Shown: positions 57,215 to 64,000 of the stretch, piece after piece
Layout: every line of letters begins with the position of its first letter
Numbering within the stretch: the stretch's first letter is position 1
From: Peribacillus sp. ACCC06369
GTDB lineage: Bacteria; Bacillota; Bacilli; Bacillales; DSM-1321
DNA: 64,000 nt
Direction of reading: 5' to 3'
Assembly (NCBI RefSeq): GCF_030348945.1
Contig: NZ_JAUCEN010000002.1
Coordinates: 5,084,001-5,148,000, forward strand
Made by a program: the position numbers and the translations under genes
Notes under the pieces: model-generated
Databases searched by the model: none
The model's input: the letters and a program-made list of their open reading frames with translations, nothing else
What the model was told of the DNA's origin: nothing

Positions 57215-58726
57215 TTAACTAAAATAAGAAGCTAACGATGCACTTTGGCTGTTTGCCTTTTGAATCGCTTTTTCCATAGCCGTGAACTGGCTGTAGTAAC
57301 GTGATTCCAATTTCGTTAACTTTGCTTCAAATGTTGAAATTCGGGTATCCAATCCGTTAACCAATTTCCCAATGGTAAACGAGTTATTAACATAGCCGGC
57401 CTTCCCTGCTTTTTCAGTTATCACCTTCATGGATGATTGTATATCATCCCTTAATCGGCGGGCGAGGCCTTTGTTGATCTTTTCCGATCCATTGGCCATG
57501 AACATATCATAAATCGCATTGGGATCCTCACTAATGGCTGCCCGGAGCTTGTCCTCATCAATCGTTAATTTACCGCCCTCGAGGTAATTCTTTGTTGTGG
57601 TAATTCCCAAACTGCTAAGACTGTTTTTTTCTGTGATCCCATCGACCGAGGTGTACAGAGATGATCTCATCGTAGTTAAAAGACTTTTTAATGTCGAATC
57701 GCTTTTTAACGTTCCGCTCTTCGCTTTTTCCTCCCACAGCTTCACTTCATCTTCCGTCATTGCCTTCTTTTGCTCGGTTGTTAGTGGGGTAAAGGAGCGA
57801 TATTTCGCTTCACCCGTTTTATCCTGAACCTTTTTAATGATTTCATTATATTTATTCACAAACTGAGTGATCGTGTCCAAGATGGCATCAACATCAGCTG
57901 TTGATGAGAATGTAACGGTATCCGTCGTTTTCTGCTTTACCGTTATTTCCGCTCCATTAACCTGAAACGTATTCGAAGGTCGGGAAATTTCCAGGCCATT
58001 ATAAACAATGGATGCATTTTCCCCTATTGAGCCGCCAGCCCCCTCATTGTTACTGCTCATTTTTAACATATTGAAAAAATCTCCGGTGCCCCCCAATTCA
58101 ATTTCAGGGCGGTCTTTAACATCGCCGGTATTTTTAGCAGTGATGGAAAACTGCTGGGAATTTTCATCAAAAAATAAAGTCACTCCCGAGTTAGCATTGA
58201 TTTTATTGATGACACTCTCTAACGTGTCGTCCGCATTAAGGGTAAGCGTATACGGTTTTTCCACTGTTACTCCATCTTTTACTTCCGTATCAAAACCGCC
58301 ATCTTTATTGATGGCCAGTATCGTAATTTCTTGAGGTGTCTTGAAGCCCAATTCCGATAGTTTCTTTTTGGAGTCAGTAACAGCTGATTTCTCCGTACTG
58401 GTCATGCTTGCTGATTTGGCAAGCCCGATCACCTTTATATTGCCAGTAAAATCACTGGCCGAGTTCACATTTTTCACGGATATTGCATCTGGATTCGATA
58501 CCGACACCTTCTTTTTAATGAAGGATGACTGCTTCCCGATTCCATCACGAATGAGAGTATCCAATTCTGATAAAGATGTATTCATCGAGCGGTAATCATC
58601 CCGCTGCCACTCGGAAGACTGCTTTTTCTGTGTTAATTTATCCAATGGCACCCGTTCTGCCTGCATCATGCTCTTAACTAGTTCATCAATGTCCATTCCA
58701 CTTGCTAAACCACTGATTCGTACCAA
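57215..58726 (-). CDS. fliD: Flagellar filament capping protein FliD
   Basis: A 503-aa cap protein (HAP2). N-terminal motif RISGLASGMDIDELVKSMMQAER and C-terminal coiled coil (about 440-503; LDTRISTFEAKLTKLESRYYSQF) fit the FliD_N and FliD_C domains that form the D0/D1 legs. TTG start with GGCGGTGA upstream. 13 bp downstream of flaG. Confidence 0.95.
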   Translation of the reverse strand: MVRISGLASGMDIDELVKSMMQAERVPLDKLTQKKQSSEWQRDDYRSMNTSLSELDTLIRDGIGKQSSFIKKKVSVSNPDAISVKNVNSASDFTGNIKVIGLAKSASMTSTEKSAVTDSKKKLSELGFKTPQEITILAINKDGGFDTEVKDGVTVEKPYTLTLNADDTLESVINKINANSGVTLFFDENSQQFSITAKNTGDVKDRPEIELGGTGDFFNMLKMSSNNEGAGGSIGENASIVYNGLEISRPSNTFQVNGAEITVKQKTTDTVTFSSTADVDAILDTITQFVNKYNEIIKKVQDKTGEAKYRSFTPLTTEQKKAMTEDEVKLWEEKAKSGTLKSDSTLKSLLTTMRSSLYTSVDGITEKNSLSSLGITTTKNYLEGGKLTIDEDKLRAAISEDPNAIYDMFMANGSEKINKGLARRLRDDIQSSMKVITEKAGKAGYVNNSFTIGKLVNGLDTRISTFEAKLTKLESRYYSQFTAMEKAIQKANSQSASLASYFS

Positions 58727-58739
58727 AATTGTTCACCGC

Positions 58740-59102
58740 CTATATGTTTTCATCCACCATGATCCCGACAAACTCCGTCATTGCCGCGTAGAAATCCAGC
58801 AACTTCTTAGGAGGGATCTCCCGAATCGTCTCATCCGTTACGTCATCCACAACCTTGACATAATACTCATTCAGCTTCTCATGATACTCAAAACGAACAG
58901 CCGTATGTGTTGGATCCAGGAAAGTGTTCAAACTATCCACCACTTCCTGAACCTTTTACTTTGTAGGCTCATCAGTAGATTCCGCACTTTGCTCTGAATA
59001 GGCAAGCGTATTCATTTCCCGCTGATAATATGAACTGATTCCCTCTGAGATGGCTATTCTAAGTTGTGAGGAAAGAATATTCATGGACAAATTATCCAAC
59101 AT
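58740..59102 (-). pseudogene. flaG (yvyC): FlaG, interrupted by an in-frame stop codon
   Basis: An open frame from ATG 59102 (GGAGG upstream) runs 48 codons and meets TAA at 58956-58958; the same frame then continues KVQEVVDSLNTFLDP to a stop at 58740 and contains the whole conserved FlaG core (HEKLNEYYVKVVDDVTDETI, then REIPPKKLLDFYAAM). A single base change would restore a ~120-aa FlaG. The distal part could also be made by reinitiation at GTG 58943. FlaG influences filament length. Located at the head of the flaG-fliD-fliS-fliT operon. Confidence 0.8.
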
Positions 59103-59136
59103 CTAAATAGCCTCCAATATGATATCTTTACTTTTT

Positions 59137-59163
59137 ATATCGGTAATTACAGTCTTATATTTA
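59137..59163 (-). promoter_or_regulatory. SigD promoter of flaG-fliDST
   Basis: On the minus strand TAAA (59160-59163), 15 bp, ACCGATAT (59137-59144): one base from the SigD consensus TAAA-N15-GCCGATAT. Confidence 0.88.
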
Positions 59164-59187
59164 GTCCCTCTAGGATTTGTTTGCGAC

Positions 59188-59211
59188 TAAAGATGTTCAT
59201 GAACATCTTTA
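59188..59211. repeat. Perfect 24-bp palindrome between hag and flaG
   Basis: TAAAGATGTTCA followed by its exact reverse complement. It lies about 25 bp upstream of the SigD promoter of flaG; no strong T run follows. Could be an operator or a stable hairpin. Confidence 0.8.
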
Positions 59212-59270
59212 CATTCCCTATGAAAAGGGATTCTACCATATTCATATCTGTTTCTATTACTCTTATAATA

Positions 59271-59302
59271 CAAAAAAGACCCCAGAAACAATCTGGAGTC
59301 TT
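59271..59302 (-). terminator. hag terminator
   Basis: AAGACCCCAGA pairs with TCTGGAGTCTT (one mismatch) around 4 nt, then six T on the minus strand. Confidence 0.9.
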
Positions 59303-59321
59303 ATTGAATAACGAATAAAAA

Positions 59322-60158
59322 TTAACGCAGTAATTGAAGAACACCCTGCGGTTGCTGATTTGCTTGAGCTAACATTGCTTGAGAAGCTTGAGACAAAATA
59401 GAATTCTTAGTTTGAGTCATCATTTCTTTTGCCATATCCACATCACGAATACGAGATTCAGAAGCAGTTAAATTTTCTGACGAAGTGCTTAAGTTATTAA
59501 TAGTATGTTCTAAACGATTTTGAGTAGCCCCTAATTTAGAACGTTGTGTTGAAACTGTTTCGATTGCTGTATTAATTAATGCAATCGCATCATTAGCGCC
59601 AGTTTGAGTTTTAATATCAAGTCCAACAGTACTAGCTTCATCTGTCCCAGTAGCAACTCCAAGTTTAGTTGCGTCCATTGCATCGATAGTTACTGTTAAG
59701 CTTTGATCTTTGTTAGCACCGATTTGGAAAGTGAAATCGCCACTTCCATCAAGTAGTTTTTGAGTATTGAATTCTGTAGTCGAAGAAATTCGAGTGATTT
59801 CTTTTGCTAATTGATCAAATTCATCTTGTACTGATTGACGATCAGCTTCAACGTTTGTATCATTGCCAGATTGAACAGCTAATTCACGCATGCGTTGAAG
59901 AATATCATGAGTTTCGTTTAAAGCGCCTTCTGCAGTTTGGATAAGTGAAATACCATCTTGAGAGTTACGAGTAGCTTGATCCAAACCGCGAATCTGCCCA
60001 CGCATTTTTTCCGAAATTGCAAGACCTGCTGCGTCATCTGCTGCTGAGTTAATACGAAGACCAGAAGATAATTTTTCCATAGATTTAGATTGTGCATTGG
60101 TTGCACTTGATAATTGACGGTGCGTGTTTAGAGCTGAGATATTGTGATTGATGATCAT
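59322..60158 (-). CDS. hag: Flagellin
   Basis: Filament protein of 278 aa. Conserved N-terminal D0/D1 (MIINHNISALNTHRQL, SMEKLSSGLRINSAADDAAG) and C-terminal D1/D0 (RIRDVDMAKEMMTQTKNSIL, ASQAMLAQANQQPQGVLQLL) with a short variable middle, as in other Bacillus flagellins. GGAGGA precedes the ATG. SigD promoter and CsrA hairpin in the leader; csrA and fliW lie just upstream. Confidence 0.97.
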   Translation of the reverse strand: MIINHNISALNTHRQLSSATNAQSKSMEKLSSGLRINSAADDAAGLAISEKMRGQIRGLDQATRNSQDGISLIQTAEGALNETHDILQRMRELAVQSGNDTNVEADRQSVQDEFDQLAKEITRISSTTEFNTQKLLDGSGDFTFQIGANKDQSLTVTIDAMDATKLGVATGTDEASTVGLDIKTQTGANDAIALINTAIETVSTQRSKLGATQNRLEHTINNLSTSSENLTASESRIRDVDMAKEMMTQTKNSILSQASQAMLAQANQQPQGVLQLLR

Positions 60159-60186
60159 TTATGTTTCCTCCTTGAGTTTTAAGTTC

Positions 60187-60200
60187 CCACATCCATGTGG
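60187..60200 (-). promoter_or_regulatory. CsrA-binding hairpin in hag leader
   Basis: On the minus strand CCACATGGATGTGG: a 5-bp stem presenting GGA in the loop, the CsrA recognition form. The second site is the AAGGAGG Shine-Dalgarno itself. Same two-site layout as known for B. subtilis hag. Confidence 0.88.
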
Positions 60201-60260
60201 TTGTTTACGATGGGAAGTGTATAAGTCGGCCGCCTATTTCACTGCCCTTCGTTGTATTTT

Positions 60261-60287
60261 ATATCGACCTGCTTGGAAACATATTTA
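60261..60287 (-). promoter_or_regulatory. SigD promoter of hag
   Basis: On the minus strand TAAA (60284-60287), 15 bp, GTCGATAT (60261-60268). Confidence 0.92.
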
Positions 60288-60294
60288 GCGGATA

Positions 60295-60528
60295 TTAATA
60301 CTTTTTGTTGAAAAATTCATTTATATTTTTCAGTAGATTGGTTTCAGTTTTGGAGGCTTCGCTATTTTCCTGCTGGATCGATAGGTAGATTTCTTTCCTA
60401 TGGATATCGACGTTTTTAGGGGCATTGATACCCAGTTTGATCTGTTCTCCCTCAACGGACAGAATCGTAATTTCGATATCATCGCCAATCATGATCGATT
60501 CATTTAGTTTTCTGGTCAATACGAGCAT
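60295..60528 (-). CDS. csrA: Carbon storage regulator CsrA
   Basis: A 77-aa RNA-binding dimer that blocks hag translation. [23 protein letters not shown] at the N terminus with RNA-contacting Arg in the LTRK and (further) HRKEIY segments. Slightly longer tail than E. coli CsrA. ATG 60528 is preferred (GGGGAG 5 nt upstream); an ATG directly before it abuts the site. Overlaps the fliW stop (ATGA). Confidence 0.96.
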   Translation of the reverse strand: MLVLTRKLNESIMIGDDIEITILSVEGEQIKLGINAPKNVDIHRKEIYLSIQQENSEASKTETNLLKNINEFFNKKY

Positions 60529-60971
60529 CATTCTCCCCCCTGTTCTTCTAGAGGTCCAATCAGTCTGTGCTTTGTACGGTACTCACTGCCGCTCATGATA
60601 AATTGCTTTCCCATTTTTTTAGAGCTATTTATGATGATGGGTGCCTGGAGATTCGCCGTCGTATCATTGAAAGGGTCCTGGATCGTTAATATAACGAAAG
60701 TCAGGACTTCCAGTTCCGTTTCTATTTGCAAAGAAGATAATACCTCATCCGTAAGCTTCACTTCGTAATCGCGGTACACTTCAAAAGGATTCGTCACAAT
60801 GAAGGAAACCTCTTTTGTTTCTAAGGATTGCAGGACGAAAAAGGGCGTGTCATCCAAAGTTAGCAAGCAAAACTGCTTTTCTTCTAAAAACCCTGGTATC
60901 CCGCTTTCAAATCTATAAATCTTTTCTTCTGCAATTTCCATTTCGCCATGAAATTTTGTCTGTATGATCAT
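60528..60971 (-). CDS. fliW: Flagellar assembly factor FliW
   Basis: A 147-aa protein that binds flagellin or CsrA; when flagellin is exported, freed FliW binds CsrA and releases hag translation. Conserved [17 protein letters not shown] near residue 23 and [11 protein letters not shown] near 80. Stop overlaps csrA start. Between yviE and csrA. Confidence 0.95.
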   Translation of the reverse strand: MIIQTKFHGEMEIAEEKIYRFESGIPGFLEEKQFCLLTLDDTPFFVLQSLETKEVSFIVTNPFEVYRDYEVKLTDEVLSSLQIETELEVLTFVILTIQDPFNDTTANLQAPIIINSSKKMGKQFIMSGSEYRTKHRLIGPLEEQGGE

Positions 60972-60979
60972 CTATGTTT

Positions 60980-61561
60980 TCACTTCCCTATCTCATCCGG
61001 AAATAAATTAATGAAATCTATATCCAGCGCATTTTTTTGTAGAATTTCCACATTCACACTGCCTGGTGTGTACGCATGGTTCACCTTATGGATTTGAGCA
61101 TCAATGATCGGTTTTTGAGCGGTTGCTTCAAGCTTCACTTGGGCCGGCTGGTAGTCAAGCTTCACGCTGAAATGAGAGGGAATCCATCCGAGATTGAATT
61201 GCTTCTCGGGCCCTTTGCTGTTTTGCCTGGCCTGATCAGCGAGTGCATTACCGCCTTTTTCAATATGCCTCAGCTCCGTCCCCTGCTGGGCACGTCTTGC
61301 CATACCCGCCATCCATTCTTGATATCCCTGCTGCGCAAATTCTTCCACTCGCTTGGAGAGGCTTTTCAAATCCATATCTTCCCTGGCTTGTGACTGATCG
61401 ATCGTCAGCTTGCCTGGGGTCGTTTGAATTTCCAGGATTGCTTGCGGTTGTTCGATTGACTGGACCGCTGCCTTCTGTTCGATTTTCTGTACAGGCTGCT
61501 CTATATTCAATCCAATCTTCATTGAGGTGGATTGCAATCTAATTTGTGGAATCTGCATCAT
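60980..61561 (-). CDS. yviE: Flagellar-region DUF6470 protein YviE
   Basis: A 193-aa soluble protein. MMQIPQIRLQSTSMKIGLNI at the start, Gln-rich segment (about 20-60), then ARRAQQGTELRHIEKGGN and VNVEILQKNALDIDFIN at the end; fits the DUF6470/YviE family of unknown function that always sits between flgL and fliW in Bacillus. ATG 61561 has AAGGAG 5 nt upstream. Confidence 0.88.
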   Translation of the reverse strand: MMQIPQIRLQSTSMKIGLNIEQPVQKIEQKAAVQSIEQPQAILEIQTTPGKLTIDQSQAREDMDLKSLSKRVEEFAQQGYQEWMAGMARRAQQGTELRHIEKGGNALADQARQNSKGPEKQFNLGWIPSHFSVKLDYQPAQVKLEATAQKPIIDAQIHKVNHAYTPGSVNVEILQKNALDIDFINLFPDEIGK

Positions 61562-61575
61562 CAACACTCCTTATA

Positions 61576-61604
61576 GAAAAAAGCTATCCATTTAAGAATA
61601 GCTT
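61576..61604 (-). terminator. Weak intra-operon hairpin flgL-yviE
   Basis: AAGCTAT pairs with ATAGCTT around a 10-nt loop; T run on the minus strand. It overlaps the flgL stop. Likely only partial termination within the operon. Confidence 0.55.
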
Positions 61605-62481
61605 AGCGAAGAAAATCCAATAAACTCGGTTGCATGATTTTTGCTCCGATACTTAATGCAGCACTATGGACACTTTCCTGGGTCGTCAAATCCATGATCG
61701 CTTTTTCGATATCGACATCCTCATTTTTCGAAAGGATTTCAGTGGCAAAAACCTCCTGCTGTTTGAGACGGTCCGTCATCAGCTCAATCCGATTCTGCCT
61801 TGCGCCAACCTGTGCCTGCATGCCTAAGAACGTATTTATCGTTGCATCAAGCCCTTCGAGCGCGCCACTCACGTCGCCGCCGTTTTCCAGTGCATCGATT
61901 GTCTGGTCGATGCTTCCGCCAGTGGCAAGTGCATCACCAAATATCTTGGAACCGTCCGTATTGATTTTAAGGGAAATCCCGGAAAACACTTCAAGGTTTA
62001 TGCCCCCTGCGCCATATACCGTATTCCCATCCGCGTCTTTAACGGATGACGGTCTCACATTCGTATCCTGGCCGTTGAAAATATACTTCCCGGCTATCTG
62101 TGTGTCGCCAAGAGTTATGAGATGTTCTTTTAATTGCTTAATTTCCTCTGAAACATTTTTCAGCTGTTCCCCTTCATACGTACCATTGCTGCCTTGAACC
62201 GTTAACTCTCGAATTCGCTGCATGGCGGAAACCGCATCAGTAATGGCATCATCCGTGCTGTCGATCCAATTGGCCGCCTCGGCAATGTTACTTTGATATT
62301 GCCCAATTTGATTGAGATTTGTCCGGTACCCCATTCCCATCATGGCCGCAACAGGGTTATCCGATGGTTTGGAGAATTTCTTTTGAGAGGAAACCTGTTC
62401 TTGCAGCTTGGCCATCTTTTCATAACTGCTGCTTAAATTGCTTAACATATTATTGGTTAGCATCGATTGCGTTACCCGCAT
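61603..62481 (-). CDS. flgL: Flagellar hook-associated protein FlgL (HAP3)
   Basis: A 292-aa junction protein between hook and filament. Flagellin-like ends: MRVTQSMLTNNMLSNLSSSY at the N terminus and KAIMDLTTQESVHSAALSIG at the C terminus. AGGAG upstream. Immediately downstream of flgK (12 bp). Confidence 0.95.
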   Translation of the reverse strand: MRVTQSMLTNNMLSNLSSSYEKMAKLQEQVSSQKKFSKPSDNPVAAMMGMGYRTNLNQIGQYQSNIAEAANWIDSTDDAITDAVSAMQRIRELTVQGSNGTYEGEQLKNVSEEIKQLKEHLITLGDTQIAGKYIFNGQDTNVRPSSVKDADGNTVYGAGGINLEVFSGISLKINTDGSKIFGDALATGGSIDQTIDALENGGDVSGALEGLDATINTFLGMQAQVGARQNRIELMTDRLKQQEVFATEILSKNEDVDIEKAIMDLTTQESVHSAALSIGAKIMQPSLLDFLR

Positions 62482-62493
62482 TTCCGTTCACTC

Positions 62494-64000
62494 CTATCGG
62501 CCTACTGTACCCATTCCGTTTATGATTTTATCGAGCATTTCATCCATCATCGTCATCATTCGTGCAGAAGCGTTGTATGCCTGCTGGAATTTGATCATGT
62601 CCGTCATTTCTTCATCAAGGGATACGGAACTGACGGACTCCCTATTTTGATTAACGGATTCAGCAAGCACGACAGAGTTGGAAAGGTTCTTTTGGGCGCT
62701 TTGGGAATCCACGCCAAGCTTCCCGATGATACCGGAATAATAGGTGTCGAAGCTTCCTGTCAATTCCTTTGAATTTTGGTCTTTAGTCGAGTACTCACTA
62801 AACGCCTTCTTCTTGAGGTCAGCCAGGAGTTTTGCATTTTCATTATCCCCGGATGCCCCTCCACTTTTACCGCCTGCGGCAATTTTTGTCGGGTCCTTTA
62901 CGATCTCACGATTCACCTTGATGCTTTGGGCGGCACTCTTACCTGGTTCGAGTTCAAAGAAGTTCAATGTCGAAGTGCTGCCATCACTTAACGCATATCC
63001 TTGTTTATGGATGGCATTAAACTCATTCACAAAAGCTGTCGTCATATTATCGAGCTTTTTCAGCATATCAGGATAAGCTCCCCCGATCGTGCCATCAGCC
63101 TTTTTATAACCGAAGCTGTTGATCAAACCGGATAGTTCTCCAGTGAATTTGTAATCCGTCAATGATTTCGAACCAAATTTCACTCCGTCCACCATACCTG
63201 TCGTCTTATCATGGCTAACTTCAACTTTCGAAATCCCCACCATCCCGGTTTGGTTAACACTTACCAGATTGATGGGCGGCTTATAGGAGGAACCGTCTTC
63301 TTGCATCAATTCGATGTTATACAGCCCAGTTGCCACATCGCTGGCTCTGCCATAATCCGTCGGAATGACGTTATTCACTTTAATGCTGACAAGTTGAGAG
63401 AGATTGTCTACGAGTACATCACGTTTATCATAAAGGTCATTGGGGATATAACCATGCGGCTCCACTTTACTGATCTGTTGATTAAGCTGATCAATACTGC
63501 TAATGAGCCTATTGATATCGTTCGCTTTGACGTATATCTGATTACCGATATCCGTTTGAACGCTCGTTAGCGAGTTGTAGTAGTAGTTTAGGGTATCCGC
63601 GACCATGACGCCTATTGAGGCAACTACTTCACGCGCCCCGGAGTTTTCCGTATTGGCCGTCAACCCTTGCAGCGAATTCCAGAACTTCTCCATCATGGCA
63701 GCCAATCCGCTGTCGGTTGGTTCATTCATGACCCCTTCCATTTTGGTCAAGGACTCGCTTATGGCCCCGTAATAACCGATTTTATTACTTTGTGTCCTGT
63801 ATTGCGCGTCCAGGAAACTGTCCCGTATCCGCTGAACCGTTTCTGCCGCTACCCCTGTCCCGATCTGCCCAGCTACGCGCGGGCTGTTCAACCCGACAGT
63901 AGGAAAGCCAGACGTCTGGACCAGGTTGACCCGCTGCCTTGAATAACCTAATGTATTGGCATTGGCCACGTTATTTCCTGTTGTGTACAAGGCCCCTTGA
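62494..64000 (-). CDS. flgK: Flagellar hook-associated protein FlgK (HAP1), 5' end outside window
   Basis: At least 501 residues of HAP1 are visible; the start codon lies beyond the right edge. The first visible part carries the flagellar rod/hook family signature YTTGNNVANANTLGYSRQRVNL and the C-terminal part has SVSLDEEMTDMIKFQQAYNASARMM, typical of FlgK. The TTG at 63990 is a codon inside the gene, not the start. First of the visible flgK-flgL-yviE-fliW-csrA series. Confidence 0.96.
   Translation of the reverse strand, partial: QGALYTTGNNVANANTLGYSRQRVNLVQTSGFPTVGLNSPRVAGQIGTGVAAETVQRIRDSFLDAQYRTQSNKIGYYGAISESLTKMEGVMNEPTDSGLAAMMEKFWNSLQGLTANTENSGAREVVASIGVMVADTLNYYYNSLTSVQTDIGNQIYVKANDINRLISSIDQLNQQISKVEPHGYIPNDLYDKRDVLVDNLSQLVSIKVNNVIPTDYGRASDVATGLYNIELMQEDGSSYKPPINLVSVNQTGMVGISKVEVSHDKTTGMVDGVKFGSKSLTDYKFTGELSGLINSFGYKKADGTIGGAYPDMLKKLDNMTTAFVNEFNAIHKQGYALSDGSTSTLNFFELEPGKSAAQSIKVNREIVKDPTKIAAGGKSGGASGDNENAKLLADLKKKAFSEYSTKDQNSKELTGSFDTYYSGIIGKLGVDSQSAQKNLSNSVVLAESVNQNRESVSSVSLDEEMTDMIKFQQAYNASARMMTMMDEMLDKIINGMGTVGR

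Noticed and set aside
59147..59344. Minus-strand open frame between hag and flaG
   Set aside because: It runs through the hag terminator, the 24-bp palindrome and the SigD promoter of flaG and has no start signal.
61634..62197. 187-codon plus-strand open frame
   Set aside because: Antisense to flgL, low-complexity Ser/Pro-rich translation without a Shine-Dalgarno.

Overview
The window is a chromosomal segment of a low-GC, flagellated, spore-forming-type Bacillaceae. The evidence is uniform SD-driven Firmicute genes, a complete HPr kinase/Crh/CcpA-type regulatory background, SigD promoters, and gene order that tracks the Bacillus subtilis pgk-to-flgK arc. The protein sequences and the inserted genes look most like the Peribacillus (Bacillus simplex) group, but that species-level guess is inference without a database search. 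Nearly all genes lie on the minus strand, and both ends are cut inside genes (pgk at the left, flgK at the right).

Layout from left to right. (1) 1-6,300: glycolytic block pgk / gapA / cggR with the CggR operator, a small glutaredoxin-like gene, rpoN (sigL) with a cre-like site, tRNA-Arg(CCG), and clpP with a CtsR box. (2) 6,300-13,100: crh-whiA-glmR-rapZ-nudix operon, trxB, and a TPR protein. (3) 13,600-20,200: complete histidine operon hisZGDBHAF(IE). (4) 20,670-22,430: an acidic LPXTA-type surface protein with its own class-D-like sortase. (5) 22,560-33,620: yvoF-ppaX-yvoD-lgt-hprK, a Bacillaceae dispersed repeat, a DUF4097 protein, uvrA-uvrB, csbA. (6) 33,800-42,200: accessory stretch with a catalase, an MMPL transporter, a YceI protein and a divergent Fur-controlled siderophore uptake locus. 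(7) 42,275-53,804: minJ, ctpB, an M23 coiled-coil hydrolase, ftsX-ftsE, cccB, a YitT protein, prfB (programmed frameshift), secA. (8) 54,200-55,500: a sinR/sinI island. (9) 55,630-64,000: hpf and the late flagellar genes fliT, fliS, fliD, flaG (interrupted), hag, csrA, fliW, yviE, flgL, flgK.

The most interesting region is 54.2-55.6 kb. sinR faces a very short sinI-like gene (54,688-54,828). The sinI leader carries a sequence that fits a GEMM-I cyclic-di-GMP riboswitch: GGCAAAC, a GAAA tetraloop, GCGCAAAG, and a CUAAG/UAUG tetraloop receptor. Next to it, a 53-codon Cys4 zinc-ribbon gene sits under several inverted GTTCTTT heptamers, which match the SinR operator consensus. A 19-bp palindrome-containing repeat occurs upstream of both sinI and the zinc-ribbon gene, in the same orientation. 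Read together, this suggests a compact circuit (c-di-GMP, then SinI, then SinR, then a zinc-ribbon protein) placed between the secretion and flagellar genes. The parts are visible in the sequence; the wiring is inferred.

Other regulation visible here: CggR operator overlapping promoter and terminator, cre-like sites near pgk and sigL, two Fur boxes between divergent iron-uptake promoters, SigD promoters for flaG-fliD and hag, the CsrA hairpin in the hag leader with csrA and fliW immediately upstream of hag, and a SigH-like element upstream of hpf.
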